Shown piece after piece: positions 8,664 through 16,873 of a DNA stretch of 64,000 nucleotides (its first letter is position 1; every line of letters starts with the position of its first letter). The notes beneath the pieces are model-generated. The model was not told where the DNA came from. It saw only the letters and a program-made list of their open reading frames with translations, and searched no databases. The stretch spans positions 278,708-342,707 of the forward strand of contig CANNFD010000003.1 of the NCBI GenBank assembly GCA_947503885.1, read 5' to 3'. This DNA is from an uncultured Olleya sp. (GTDB lineage Bacteria > Bacteroidota > Bacteroidia > Flavobacteriales > Flavobacteriaceae). Made by a program: the position numbers and the translations under genes.

Positions 8664-10112
8664 TTATCCAACTGAACCTTCTAAAGAAATTTCTAATAAT
8701 TTTTGAGCCTCAATAGCAAACTCCATTGGTAGTTTATTTAATACCTCTTTACTAAAACCGTTAACTATTAAAGCAATTGCTTTTTCAGTATCAATACCAC
8801 GTTGGTTGCAATAAAATATTTGGTCTTCTCCAATTTTACTTGTTGTAGCTTCATGCTCTATTTGTGCAGTTTTGTTTTTTGCCTCGATATACGGAAAAGT
8901 ATGAGCGCCACAGTCGTTACCCATTAGTAAACTATCACATTGCGAGAAGTTTCTAGCATTGTCAGCACGACTATTAATCTGTACTAAACCACGGTATGAG
9001 TTTTGAGATTTACCTGCAGAGATACCCTTGGATATAATGGTTGATCTGGTATTTTTACCCAAATGTATCATTTTTGTTCCTGTATCTGCCTGTTGATGGT
9101 TATTTGTCACAGCGATAGAGTAAAATTCTCCTACAGAGTTATCCCCTTTTAAAATACAACTTGGATATTTCCAAGTTACTGCACTTCCGGTTTCAACTTG
9201 AGTCCAAGAGATTTTAGCGTTTTTCTCGCATAATCCACGTTTGGTAACAAAATTGTAAACTCCACCTTTACCTTCTGCATTACCAGGGTACCAGTTTTGT
9301 ACTGTAGAGTATTTTATTTCTGCGTCGTCAAGTGCTATAAGCTCTACAACAGCTGCGTGCAGTTGGTTCTCGTCTCTACTTGGCGCAGTACAGCCTTCAA
9401 GGTATGATACATAACTACCCTGGTCTGCGACTAATAATGTGCGTTCAAATTGACCAGTTCCACCTTGATTAATTCTAAAATAAGTAGACAATTCCATTGG
9501 GCACTTAACACCTTTTGGAATATAACAGAAAGAACCATCACTAAATACTGCCGAATTTAATGCGGCATAAAAATTATCGGTTGTTGGTACTATTGTACCG
9601 ATATATTTTCTAACTAATTCAGGGTGCTCTTGTATTGCTTCAGAAATTGGCATAAATATAATACCTTTTTCTGCTAATGTTTTTTTGAAAGTTGTTGCAA
9701 CAGAAACTGAATCTACTACAATATCCATAGCAACATTATTCATCTTTTTTTGCTCGTCGACAGAGATTCCTAGCTTTTTGTACATTGCTAATAAATCTGG
9801 GTCTACATCGTCTAATGTTTTATTAGGGTCTACTGCAACTGGAGCAGAGTAGTAAGCTATTGCCTGAAAATCTGGTTTTGTATAATTTACATTTGCCCAG
9901 TCAGGCTCTTCCATTGCTTGCCATACTTTAAATGCTTCCAGCCTCCACGCTGTCATCCATTCTGGTTCATTTTTTTTCTTTGAAATAGCACGAACAATAT
10001 CTTCGTTTAGACCAATAGGGAATGTTTCAGATTCAATATCTGTAAAAAAACCATATTCGTATTCTTTGGTTTTTAATTCTTCTCTAAGGTCGTCCTCTGT
10101 ATACTTTGACAT
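8664..10112 (-). CDS. sufB: Fe-S cluster assembly scaffold protein SufB
   Basis: SufB (482 residues) is the core scaffold subunit on which the nascent cluster is built. Family hallmarks are visible: [10 protein letters not shown] in the N-terminal region, [25 protein letters not shown], and the C-terminal stretch beginning QCDSLLMG with the conserved Cys392 thought to take part in cluster assembly, then [17 protein letters not shown] and QRGID. It starts 19 bases after the sufA stop on the same strand and is followed by the small lipoprotein gene and sufC. Confidence 0.97.
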   Translation of the reverse strand: MSKYTEDDLREELKTKEYEYGFFTDIESETFPIGLNEDIVRAISKKKNEPEWMTAWRLEAFKVWQAMEEPDWANVNYTKPDFQAIAYYSAPVAVDPNKTLDDVDPDLLAMYKKLGISVDEQKKMNNVAMDIVVDSVSVATTFKKTLAEKGIIFMPISEAIQEHPELVRKYIGTIVPTTDNFYAALNSAVFSDGSFCYIPKGVKCPMELSTYFRINQGGTGQFERTLLVADQGSYVSYLEGCTAPSRDENQLHAAVVELIALDDAEIKYSTVQNWYPGNAEGKGGVYNFVTKRGLCEKNAKISWTQVETGSAVTWKYPSCILKGDNSVGEFYSIAVTNNHQQADTGTKMIHLGKNTRSTIISKGISAGKSQNSYRGLVQINSRADNARNFSQCDSLLMGNDCGAHTFPYIEAKNKTAQIEHEATTSKIGEDQIFYCNQRGIDTEKAIALIVNGFSKEVLNKLPMEFAIEAQKLLEISLEGSVG

Positions 10113-10131
10113 ATCTTGTCTATCAGTTTAA

Positions 10132-10461
10132 TTATAATGAAAATGATTCGCCACAACCGCAAGTACGGTTAGCGTTAGGGTTATTAAACACGAAGCCAGT
10201 TCCGTTTAATCCACCTGAGTATTCTAAAGTTGTTCCGATTAGGTAAAGAAAACTCTTTTTATCAACAATAATTTTTACATTGTTATCTTCAAAAACTTTA
10301 TCTTCTTCTTCCTTTTGTTTGTCAAACTTTAAATCGTAAGACAAACCAGAACAACCACCACTTTTAACACCTACGCGAACGTAGTCAGTGCTTGGGTTAA
10401 AGCCATCATCGCTCATTAGCTCAATGACTTTCTTTTTAGCTGTATCAGAAACTTTTATCAT
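10132..10461 (-). CDS. sufA: A-type Fe-S carrier SufA/IscA family
   Basis: This 109-residue A-type carrier has the three invariant cysteines: Cys37 in SGGCSGLSY and Cys101/Cys103 in the C-terminal TCGCGESF. Such proteins receive clusters from the scaffold and pass them to apoproteins. It is the first gene of the main suf operon, with a promoter -7 element at 10494-10501 and a perfect inverted repeat in the leader. The assignment as SufA rather than ErpA or IscA rests on its position in the operon. Confidence 0.94.
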   Translation of the reverse strand: MIKVSDTAKKKVIELMSDDGFNPSTDYVRVGVKSGGCSGLSYDLKFDKQKEEEDKVFEDNNVKIIVDKKSFLYLIGTTLEYSGGLNGTGFVFNNPNANRTCGCGESFSL

Positions 10462-10470
10462 ATCTGTTAA

Positions 10471-10485
10471 TTAGATTTTATCTAA
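10471..10485. promoter_or_regulatory. Inverted repeat in the suf leader, candidate operator
   Basis: TTAGAT-TTT-ATCTAA is a perfect 6-base inverted repeat with a 3-base spacer. It lies between the suf promoter -7 element (10494-10501) and the sufA start codon (10461), overlapping or just downstream of the expected transcript start. A regulator bound here would block transcription. No regulator gene is adjacent. The arms are AT-rich, so chance occurrence is possible. Confidence 0.3.
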
Positions 10486-10493
10486 ATAGAGTG

Positions 10494-10501
10494 CAAAGAT
10501 A
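10494..10501 (-). promoter_or_regulatory. suf operon promoter -7 element
   Basis: On the minus strand this reads TATCTTTG followed by CAC, an exact match to the Bacteroidota -7 consensus TAnnTTTG. It lies 32 bases upstream of the sufA ATG. No convincing -33 TTG was found at the usual spacing. Confidence 0.7.
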
Positions 10502-10520
10502 CAACATCAGTCCCTTTTTA

Positions 10521-10551
10521 CCATACCCGCTAACATTATATTAGCATATGG
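10521..10551. other. Hairpin between the mbnH-like gene and the suf promoter
   Basis: CCATA/TATGG and GCTAA/TTAGC arms can form a two-part stem with an internal loop. On the minus strand, the direction of both flanking operons, no T-tract follows, so it is not a classical terminator for the upstream cluster. A T-run is present only on the plus side. It could be a weak terminator, a processing site or chance. Confidence 0.35.
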
Positions 10552-10566
10552 TTTTATAGGTTTTTT

Positions 10567-11640
10567 TTATTGCTGAATAAAAGCTGGATTGTTGATAAAA
10601 GAAGGGTCGGATAAAGTTAGTAAAAAGGCTTTTAAATCGGCTTTATCTTGTGTTGAAAGGTTGACGCCACCTTGCCCTACTTTTTTCATTAAAGGGTCTA
10701 TTGTTGAAGAGGGTTGTAATCCCGTGCTGTAATGCTCAATGACCTCATCTAGTGTTGTAAATCGTCCGTCATGCATATAAGGTGCTGTGTAAGCTAAATT
10801 ACGTAAAGATGGTGATTTAAATTTACCGTTATCATTTGGATTACCAGTCACTTGACCTAAACCTAAATCTGAAAAAGTTGCGTCTAGACCGTTATTATGA
10901 AACTTGTTATCTGTCCAAAGTGGATTATTTGGATTTCCATGACAATGGAAACAGTCCCCTTTGCTTTCGTCCATAAAAACGGATAAGCCATTTTGTTCTT
11001 GAGCAGTTAAAGTAACTTCTCCGTTAGAGAACTTATCAAATTTTGAGTTTCCAGAAATTAAAGTGCGTTCAAATTGTGCAATAGCTTTGGTAACAAGTGT
11101 TTTTGTAATTGTTGAAGTACCAAAAGCTTGTTTAAATAATTGTGGGTATTCAGGATGGTTATTAAGCTTAGCTTCAACCGGTTCCCAGCTATCATTACCA
11201 AGCTCAATAGCATCAATAACAGGTTCTAATGCTTGTTGTTCTAATCCTAAAGCATGACCGTCCCAAAAGTATCTGTCGTCAAAATTCCAAGCCATATTAA
11301 ATAGAGGCATGCTGTTTCTAGAGCCCGATGTATTAGTTACGCCAACACTAAATTGATTAGAGTCTGTAAATGCGTTTTGTGGCGAGTGACAACTTACACA
11401 AGCTTTTGTGTTATTTACAGAGAGTATATTGTCAAAAAACAACCGTTTACCCAATGCAACCCCTTCAACAGTTAATTGATTATCTATTGGTATTATTGGG
11501 TCAATTAATTTGTTTTGAAATAGAACTGGTATATCAAGTTGATATGGTATTGGAACATAAGTATTATCTTGTTTAGCGTCCTCCGAAGAACAACCAAGAA
11601 GAATACTAAAAACAAAGCAATATATTAACCAATGTCTCAT
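10567..11640 (-). CDS. Di-heme cytochrome c peroxidase-like lipoprotein (MbnH/MauG type)
   Basis: Two CxxCH haem-binding motifs are present: CVSCH (81-85) and CFHCH (230-234), with the family signatures FWDGHALGLEQQ and APYMHDGRFTTLDEV. The length (357) fits the CcpA/MauG/MbnH superfamily. A lipoprotein signal ends at Cys17 (LLGCSSED), so it is membrane-anchored outside the cytoplasm. The gene directly follows an MbnP-like gene with a 3-base gap; by analogy with the known MbnP-MbnH pair, in which MbnH oxidises a tryptophan of MbnP to kynurenine to create a copper site, this protein is best called MbnH-like. A plain peroxidase role is the alternative. It is the last gene of a five-gene cluster. 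Confidence 0.88.
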   Translation of the reverse strand: MRHWLIYCFVFSILLGCSSEDAKQDNTYVPIPYQLDIPVLFQNKLIDPIIPIDNQLTVEGVALGKRLFFDNILSVNNTKACVSCHSPQNAFTDSNQFSVGVTNTSGSRNSMPLFNMAWNFDDRYFWDGHALGLEQQALEPVIDAIELGNDSWEPVEAKLNNHPEYPQLFKQAFGTSTITKTLVTKAIAQFERTLISGNSKFDKFSNGEVTLTAQEQNGLSVFMDESKGDCFHCHGNPNNPLWTDNKFHNNGLDATFSDLGLGQVTGNPNDNGKFKSPSLRNLAYTAPYMHDGRFTTLDEVIEHYSTGLQPSSTIDPLMKKVGQGGVNLSTQDKADLKAFLLTLSDPSFINNPAFIQQ

Positions 11641-11643
11641 TTG

Positions 11644-12408
11644 TTATTGTGCAATTTCTCCAATACTAAAAACACTCATGATGTTTTGTTGCATCATTTT
11701 TTGTGCTTGATAATTTGGCATTAAATCTGTGTCTAAAACATTTAAATCCCATGTATTAGGATTGGTAAATAATTCAGCAAGATTCATTTTCACTTCAATT
11801 GTAGTATTATTAGTAATTGTAATTGGTGTGTCTAACTGTATAACTGCAAAATTTTGTTCAAACACACCTTCACTAACTCTAGCAGTACCGTTATGAAAAT
11901 TAAATGGTAATGGGTTAGTAGTGTCTACATTATACATGCCATCAAATTGTAAAAAGTGATACCCACCACCTAACATTTCTGGCCAACTCCAATTAGCTGT
12001 GTTTAGATCTTGGTATTGTCCGTCTATGTTATCTTCTTCATTAAACCCCCATACAAACTTTAAAGTGTAGGTGCCTGTTGGGATGTTGTTTATTTCAGGA
12101 ATAAAATTATAAGAGTCTTCTATAGCTAAGTCTGTTAAATTATAACCTTCAAAACTATAAGTTTCTCCAGCTAAGTTGGTTAATTGAAAACTTGAAACTA
12201 AATACCTTATACTTGATATGTTTATAACTTCTCCATTAGCATTGGTGACTGTTTCTGTTTCTAAATTACTACTATTAATAGCTGTGTCATCCCAGTTGTG
12301 TGTGAAATTAAAATCAACTTTAGGTGTTAAAACAGAATTGTCATCAAAGTCTTCATGACAAGATAATGTAACTATTAAAAGTGTAAATAAGACAAATATT
12401 TTTTTCAT
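11644..12408 (-). CDS. MbnP-like lipoprotein, probable partner of the di-heme enzyme
   Basis: The 254-residue protein has a lipoprotein signal (lipid Cys17, VTLSCHEDFDD) and a single domain resembling MbnP: an N-terminal strand VDFNFTHNWDD, the motif ISSIRYLVSSFQL, the repeat-like IPTGTYTLKFVWGF, and the tryptophan-rich NWSWPEMLGGGYHFLQFDG. MbnP proteins are periplasmic copper-binding proteins found next to di-heme enzymes; several conserved tryptophans here (in VWGF and NWSWP) could be the oxidised residue. The gene is 2 bases after the upstream propeller gene and 3 bases before the MbnH-like gene. The acidic residues after the lipid cysteine suggest surface exposure. Identification is by motif memory, not a search. 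Confidence 0.8.
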   Translation of the reverse strand: MKKIFVLFTLLIVTLSCHEDFDDNSVLTPKVDFNFTHNWDDTAINSSNLETETVTNANGEVINISSIRYLVSSFQLTNLAGETYSFEGYNLTDLAIEDSYNFIPEINNIPTGTYTLKFVWGFNEEDNIDGQYQDLNTANWSWPEMLGGGYHFLQFDGMYNVDTTNPLPFNFHNGTARVSEGVFEQNFAVIQLDTPITITNNTTIEVKMNLAELFTNPNTWDLNVLDTDLMPNYQAQKMMQQNIMSVFSIGEIAQ

Positions 12409-12410
12409 TG

Positions 12411-13760
12411 TTATTTAGTTTCAATTAAAAGTAAATCTGTAAACCCTTTGTTTTCTGTTATATCAAAGTCGTCGCTACTAGATTCTCCTACAGATATTAT
12501 CGTTCCGTTGTTTATCTGTGTAACACCGTATAAAAAGTCAATGTTACTACCACCAATACTTTGCTGCCACTTTAAAGTACCGTTGGCGTCTATTTTAAAA
12601 ACCCAACCATCATTTTGACCTTTGTTTTGTATTAAGTCTCCTGTTTGGCTTCTAGAGCTTCCGCTAATGATAAACCCATCGTCATTTGAAACAGCTATTG
12701 CTCTACCAACATCAAAGTTTTCTCCACCATAGGTTTTTTCCCAAAGTAATTGACCTGAAGGCGAAATTTTTATTACCCAAACATCTGCTGCACCAAGATT
12801 AGTACTAACATCAATGTCTTCGCTTCTAGTATCTCCAACAATTAAATAATTACCATCACCTGAATTTACTATAGCTCTAGCTTCGTCAATTTCATCTCCA
12901 CCAAAATTCTTTTCCCATTCTAAAGTTCCGGTGCTAGAAACTTTAACGACCCAGAAGTCATAAGACCCTTTATTGTTAGAAATATCTGTGTCTGCACTAT
13001 CTGATGATCCTACTATAATAAATCCTTGGTCTGCGGTTTGAATGGCATCATAGGCGGTGTCAGAGAAAAAGCCACCAAAGTATTTGCTCCATTGTAAATT
13101 ACCTGATTGGTCTAACTTAATAGCCCAATAATCCCCACCTGCATGTTGAGTTTGCATACTTTTTGTGTTACCTGCTCCATTAGAGGCGGTAACGTCAAGG
13201 ACACCAGTTATAAAATAACCACCATCATTGGTTTGAAGTATTGAATGTCCAGTATCTATTCCAGAATAGCCATATGTTTTTTGCCAAATAAGATTGCCTT
13301 GTGCGTCTAATTTAATAATCCAAAAATCTTCTTGACCATTATTGTTAGTAACGTCGCCATCATTACTGTAAGTAAATCCGATTATAGCGTAGCCACCATC
13401 TGAAGTTTGTATGATATCATTACCTCTTTCATCATTTGTACCGCCAAAGGTTTTTGTCCATTCTATTTGGCTTTCTAAATCATATTTTAAAACCCAAACA
13501 TCATAACTATCATTAGTTTTTCCTGTAACATCACCATCGGTAGATTGTGTAAAACCTAGAACAACAAAACCGCCATCAGACGTTTTTTTAACAGCCTGAC
13601 CACTTTCGTTTTTAGTACCCCCTAAGGTTGTTACTACTTCAGTGGTGCCTTCTGGGATAATAGGTGTAGGTTGAGTGTTATTAATTGCATCATCTTTACA
13701 AGATAAAGTAATTAAAAACATATAAAACAGTAGTGTTTTAAAAGGATTTAAGGTTTTCAT
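12411..13760 (-). CDS. Seven-repeat beta-propeller lipoprotein
   Basis: After a lipoprotein signal peptide (lipid Cys21, ITLSCKDDA) the 449-residue protein consists of seven tandem repeats of about 55-60 residues. Each follows the pattern GG..ND...I..T.DGGY.I.G.T.S.DGDV....G..D.WI.KLD..G.L.W.K. Seven such four-strand units predict one closed seven-bladed propeller. Repeat 3 is longer, carrying an insert around TASNGAGNTKSMQTQHAGG. There is no T9SS sorting domain. The start codon abuts the stop of the upstream choice-of-anchor gene with no gap, and the MbnP-like gene follows after 2 bases. The ligand is unknown; a docking or scaffold role for the MbnP/MbnH pair is an inference from context only. 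Confidence 0.82.
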   Translation of the reverse strand: MKTLNPFKTLLFYMFLITLSCKDDAINNTQPTPIIPEGTTEVVTTLGGTKNESGQAVKKTSDGGFVVLGFTQSTDGDVTGKTNDSYDVWVLKYDLESQIEWTKTFGGTNDERGNDIIQTSDGGYAIIGFTYSNDGDVTNNNGQEDFWIIKLDAQGNLIWQKTYGYSGIDTGHSILQTNDGGYFITGVLDVTASNGAGNTKSMQTQHAGGDYWAIKLDQSGNLQWSKYFGGFFSDTAYDAIQTADQGFIIVGSSDSADTDISNNKGSYDFWVVKVSSTGTLEWEKNFGGDEIDEARAIVNSGDGNYLIVGDTRSEDIDVSTNLGAADVWVIKISPSGQLLWEKTYGGENFDVGRAIAVSNDDGFIISGSSRSQTGDLIQNKGQNDGWVFKIDANGTLKWQQSIGGSNIDFLYGVTQINNGTIISVGESSSDDFDITENKGFTDLLLIETK

Positions 13761-15137
13761 TTAATTACTTTTTCGGACAATTAATAAACCGCTGTCTATA
13801 TCTCCAATAATTATGTTACCACTTTCAAAATAAGGGTAGATACTCCAAGTGCCATTAAAGTCAGCACTATCGCTTGAAGGGTAGGTGTCAAAATAACCAG
13901 TCTCGGTCATTGTGTTAGTTGTAGATGCAATGTTGGAGATGTCTAAAACTCTTAATCCTGCTCTGTAGTTTGCTAAGTAATATTCGTTACCTTTTACATA
14001 ACCATTATGATCAATTGCTGGAGTAGGTCCAAAGTAGGTGGCATGTGCAACTGGGTTGTCTAAATCTGTGAAATCAAAGACTAAAGTTTTAGTGTTGAAA
14101 CCAAAATTTAATTCGTCAACCTCATCCCCTAGGATAAAATATTTTTGATCTTCAGTAAACCATCCTTGGTGTGCATAGGCAGTTTGTGGATAAGTAAAGC
14201 TACTAATTTCTATTACATTTGATTTGTCTGTAACATCCAAAATGACAACTTGATCTGTGTTACCATTGCTACCGACATAAATTTGTTTTCCTGTATGGTC
14301 AGTGTCTGGGCCAGAATATGTTACAACTTGTGCGTCATGCGTATATCCTGCTGCTGTGTAGTCGCCTAAGTTTACAGGATTTGTAGGGTTGTTGATGTCT
14401 ATAAAAATTGGGCCTCCTCCATTTGTAGAAGAGCATCCTACTAGGTAAGCAATACCTTCAGACTCATTAATTACAATGTTATGGCAGCTTCCAACATCAT
14501 TTAAAACTGCATCTGCAGTAAATGTTACAGGAGCATTAGTTATGTTTCTTAATCGTGTCAAATCAAATACCTGCATACCATGCGGTCCAGCATTATCTGC
14601 AACTATAAAAGCATGATTATTATATGTTTTAACATCTCTCCAAGCGCTTGATCCTGCATTTGTATTTAATCTTCCTAAAAAGACAGGGTGTATTGGGTCC
14701 GTTACATCTACAAAAGCTGTGGTATTGGATAAGCCAACTATTGCGTATTCTTTATTGTTTAAAGGGTCAGTCCAGCCCCAAATATCACTTCCTTCTTCGT
14801 TAGGGTCTCCGCTTAAAGTGTTGATATTTAGATGTCCCATTAAGTCATAACCATTACAAGGATATGGGCCAGCCATACCGTCTATACAAGGGTGAAGAGG
14901 TAAGTCTTCACTTTCGCAAGCATCGCCAATTCCATCATTGTCTGAATCTTCTTGATTTGGGTTTGCTATATCAGGACAATTATCCACTGCATCTGCTATT
15001 CCATCTTGATCTGCATCTTGGATCGTCGTACCTGGTCCGTTATCATCATCTTTAGAACAACTTTGATAGATTAAAACAAAGCATATGATGCTAGAAGTTG
15101 CTACAATAGATTTTAATAGTTGCTTAAATTTTATCAT
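13761..15137 (-). CDS. Choice-of-anchor B (LVIVD) lipoprotein with calcium-binding TSP3-type repeat
   Basis: The ATG at 15137 (MIKFKQLL) is preferred over a TTG at 15155; it avoids overlap with the upstream gene and leaves a normal signal peptide. A lipid cysteine (IYQSCSKDDD) is followed by acidic residues. Next comes a thrombospondin type-3-like calcium-binding stretch (DADQDGIADAVDNCPD and DSDNDGIGDACE). The rest is the choice-of-anchor-B LVIVD propeller, recognised by DIWGWTDPLNNKEYAIVG, HNIVINESEGIAYLVGC, YAHQGWFTEDQKYFILGDE and DHNGYVKGNEYYLANYRAG. It is a clear paralogue of the upstream T9SS-sorted protein, but uses a lipid anchor instead. Function of the family is unknown; the position in the MbnP/MbnH cluster is the main clue. 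Confidence 0.87.
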   Translation of the reverse strand: MIKFKQLLKSIVATSSIICFVLIYQSCSKDDDNGPGTTIQDADQDGIADAVDNCPDIANPNQEDSDNDGIGDACESEDLPLHPCIDGMAGPYPCNGYDLMGHLNINTLSGDPNEEGSDIWGWTDPLNNKEYAIVGLSNTTAFVDVTDPIHPVFLGRLNTNAGSSAWRDVKTYNNHAFIVADNAGPHGMQVFDLTRLRNITNAPVTFTADAVLNDVGSCHNIVINESEGIAYLVGCSSTNGGGPIFIDINNPTNPVNLGDYTAAGYTHDAQVVTYSGPDTDHTGKQIYVGSNGNTDQVVILDVTDKSNVIEISSFTYPQTAYAHQGWFTEDQKYFILGDEVDELNFGFNTKTLVFDFTDLDNPVAHATYFGPTPAIDHNGYVKGNEYYLANYRAGLRVLDISNIASTTNTMTETGYFDTYPSSDSADFNGTWSIYPYFESGNIIIGDIDSGLLIVRKSN

Positions 15138-15141
15138 AATT

Positions 15142-16698
15142 TTATTTGTTGACAATCAGTTTTTTAGAAGCTGAATTGTTGATTTTTACTAGATAGATTC
15201 CGTTTGATAAATTAGTAATAGGTAAAACGACAGAGTCTTTGTTAATATTGTTTTTAGTAAGAAGCTTTTTGCCTAGTAAACTATAAACTACTATTGTAGT
15301 AATCTTGCTTGAGCCTTTAATAGTGACTTCTGATTGTGAGGTTGGGTTTGGAGATAATGAAAACGTGTTGTCTAGTTCAAAATCTTTTGTACTTAATAAA
15401 GGGGTATCACTAGATCTTAATACAAATAAGCCTCTTTCTATATCGCTTACAATAATGTTACCGCTTTCAAAATAAGGATAAATACTCCATGCGCCATTAA
15501 AATTAGCACTATTGCTAGAAGGAAACGTGTCAAAATAACCAATTTCTGAACTAGTATTATCAGAAGAAATCATTGTAGCTATATCTAAAACGCGAATACC
15601 GGCTCTGTAGTTTGCTAAATAAAATTTATCTCCTTTAACATATCCATTGTGGTCAATTGCAGCAAAAGAAGCTTCATAAGTCGAAGCTAAAACAGGATTA
15701 TCTAAATCTAACATATCAAATACAAATGTTCTGGTTCCAAAGCCAAAATTTTGTTCGTCAGTTTCATCTCCAAAAATAAAATATCTATGATCGTCAGTAA
15801 ACCAACCTTGATGCGCATAACCTGGGTTAGGATAGGTAATTTCTGAAATAAATTGTGGGTTGTTTTTATCGGTTACATCTAAAAGTACAACTCTATCATT
15901 AGAGCCTCCATTGCTAGCTAGTAAAATTTGTCTTCCAATATAACTAGAAACACCTGTTACAGTTGGGCTAGTTACATTGTTGTCTGTACCGTTGTAAGTG
16001 ATAACTTGTGCGTCGTGCGTGTATCCTTTATCAGAATAACTTCCAACCACGCTTGGTGTTAATGGGTTAGAAATATCAACAAAAACAGGCCCTCCGCTAG
16101 CTGCTCCGTTACATCCTACTAAATAGGCAACGCCTTCAGACTCATTAATTACAATATTGTGGCAACTACCAATAGTTAAATCACCAGTACCTCCATTACC
16201 AGTGAATCTAAGAACTTGTGAACCATTAAAGGTTAAATCGCTATCAACACCGTTTCTTAAAATAGTTAAATCAAAAACTTGCATACCATGTGCGCCAACG
16301 CCATCAGCGACAATAAAAGCATAGTTATTATAAACTTTAACATCTCTCCAGTATGAAGTGTTTCCGTTTGCAGTTTCAATTCTTCCTAAAAAAACAGGGT
16401 TTAACGGATCGCTTACATCTACAAAAGCTGTACTGTTAGTTGTGCCTACTATTGCATATTCTTTTCCGTCTAATGGATCTGTCCATCCCCAAATATCACT
16501 ACCTTCTTCATTGCCTAAAGTAGTTGCTAAAGTGGAGATTGGAATTCTTGAAAGTAAATCGTATCCGTCGCAAGGGTAACTGGTTTCAACACCATCAATA
16601 GTGTGGACTGCAAAACCACCGACACAAGGACTTTGAGCTAATAATAGTTGGATGTTAAATAATAAAAATAGGAGGGGTAATTTTTTTGTGAAATCCAT
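15142..16698 (-). CDS. Choice-of-anchor B (LVIVD) protein with T9SS type A sorting domain
   Basis: The chosen start is the ATG at 16698 (MDFTKKLPLLFLLF), giving a clean signal peptide ending LLLAQS; a TTG at 16731 falls inside the promoter and is rejected. The body is the choice-of-anchor-B propeller (DIWGWTDPLDGKEYAIVG, HNIVINESEGVAYLVGC, YAHQGWFTDDHRYFIFGDE). The last ~75 residues are a type A T9SS sorting domain (SLSPNPTSQ, then LLGKKLL and LSNGIYLVKI ending in K), so it is secreted across the outer membrane and attached to the surface or released. It is the first gene of the five-gene cluster and differs from its neighbour paralogue only in the anchoring device and the TSP3 insert. Confidence 0.9.
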   Translation of the reverse strand: MDFTKKLPLLFLLFNIQLLLAQSPCVGGFAVHTIDGVETSYPCDGYDLLSRIPISTLATTLGNEEGSDIWGWTDPLDGKEYAIVGTTNSTAFVDVSDPLNPVFLGRIETANGNTSYWRDVKVYNNYAFIVADGVGAHGMQVFDLTILRNGVDSDLTFNGSQVLRFTGNGGTGDLTIGSCHNIVINESEGVAYLVGCNGAASGGPVFVDISNPLTPSVVGSYSDKGYTHDAQVITYNGTDNNVTSPTVTGVSSYIGRQILLASNGGSNDRVVLLDVTDKNNPQFISEITYPNPGYAHQGWFTDDHRYFIFGDETDEQNFGFGTRTFVFDMLDLDNPVLASTYEASFAAIDHNGYVKGDKFYLANYRAGIRVLDIATMISSDNTSSEIGYFDTFPSSNSANFNGAWSIYPYFESGNIIVSDIERGLFVLRSSDTPLLSTKDFELDNTFSLSPNPTSQSEVTIKGSSKITTIVVYSLLGKKLLTKNNINKDSVVLPITNLSNGIYLVKINNSASKKLIVNK

Positions 16699-16728
16699 TA
16701 GGTTAAGTAAATGATGTTTTTTGTGTAA

Positions 16729-16736
16729 CAAATTTA
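16729..16736 (-). promoter_or_regulatory. Promoter -7 element of the choice-of-anchor/MbnP/MbnH cluster
   Basis: The minus strand reads TAAATTTG, matching TAnnTTTG. It places the transcript start near 16722, downstream of the possible TTG start at 16731, which supports translation from the ATG at 16698. The -33 region has no clear TTG. Confidence 0.6.
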
Positions 16737-16861
16737 ACAGAAATCCTATTAAATTACATTTTAGACGTGTTAAATTGCTGAATTACTTTAAAATTTATTC
16801 CTTTTTATCTTTAATTAATACATTTTAGAATTTTTTAGACCTACTATTAAATTTTGCTTAG

Positions 16862-16869
16862 TATTTTTG
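16862..16869 (+). promoter_or_regulatory. thiL promoter -7 element, almost leaderless
   Basis: TATTTTTG matches TAnnTTTG and ends only 4 bases before the thiL ATG (16874). With the usual distance from -7 element to start site, the transcript would begin at or next to the ATG. Confidence 0.6.
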
Positions 16870-16873
16870 CACT

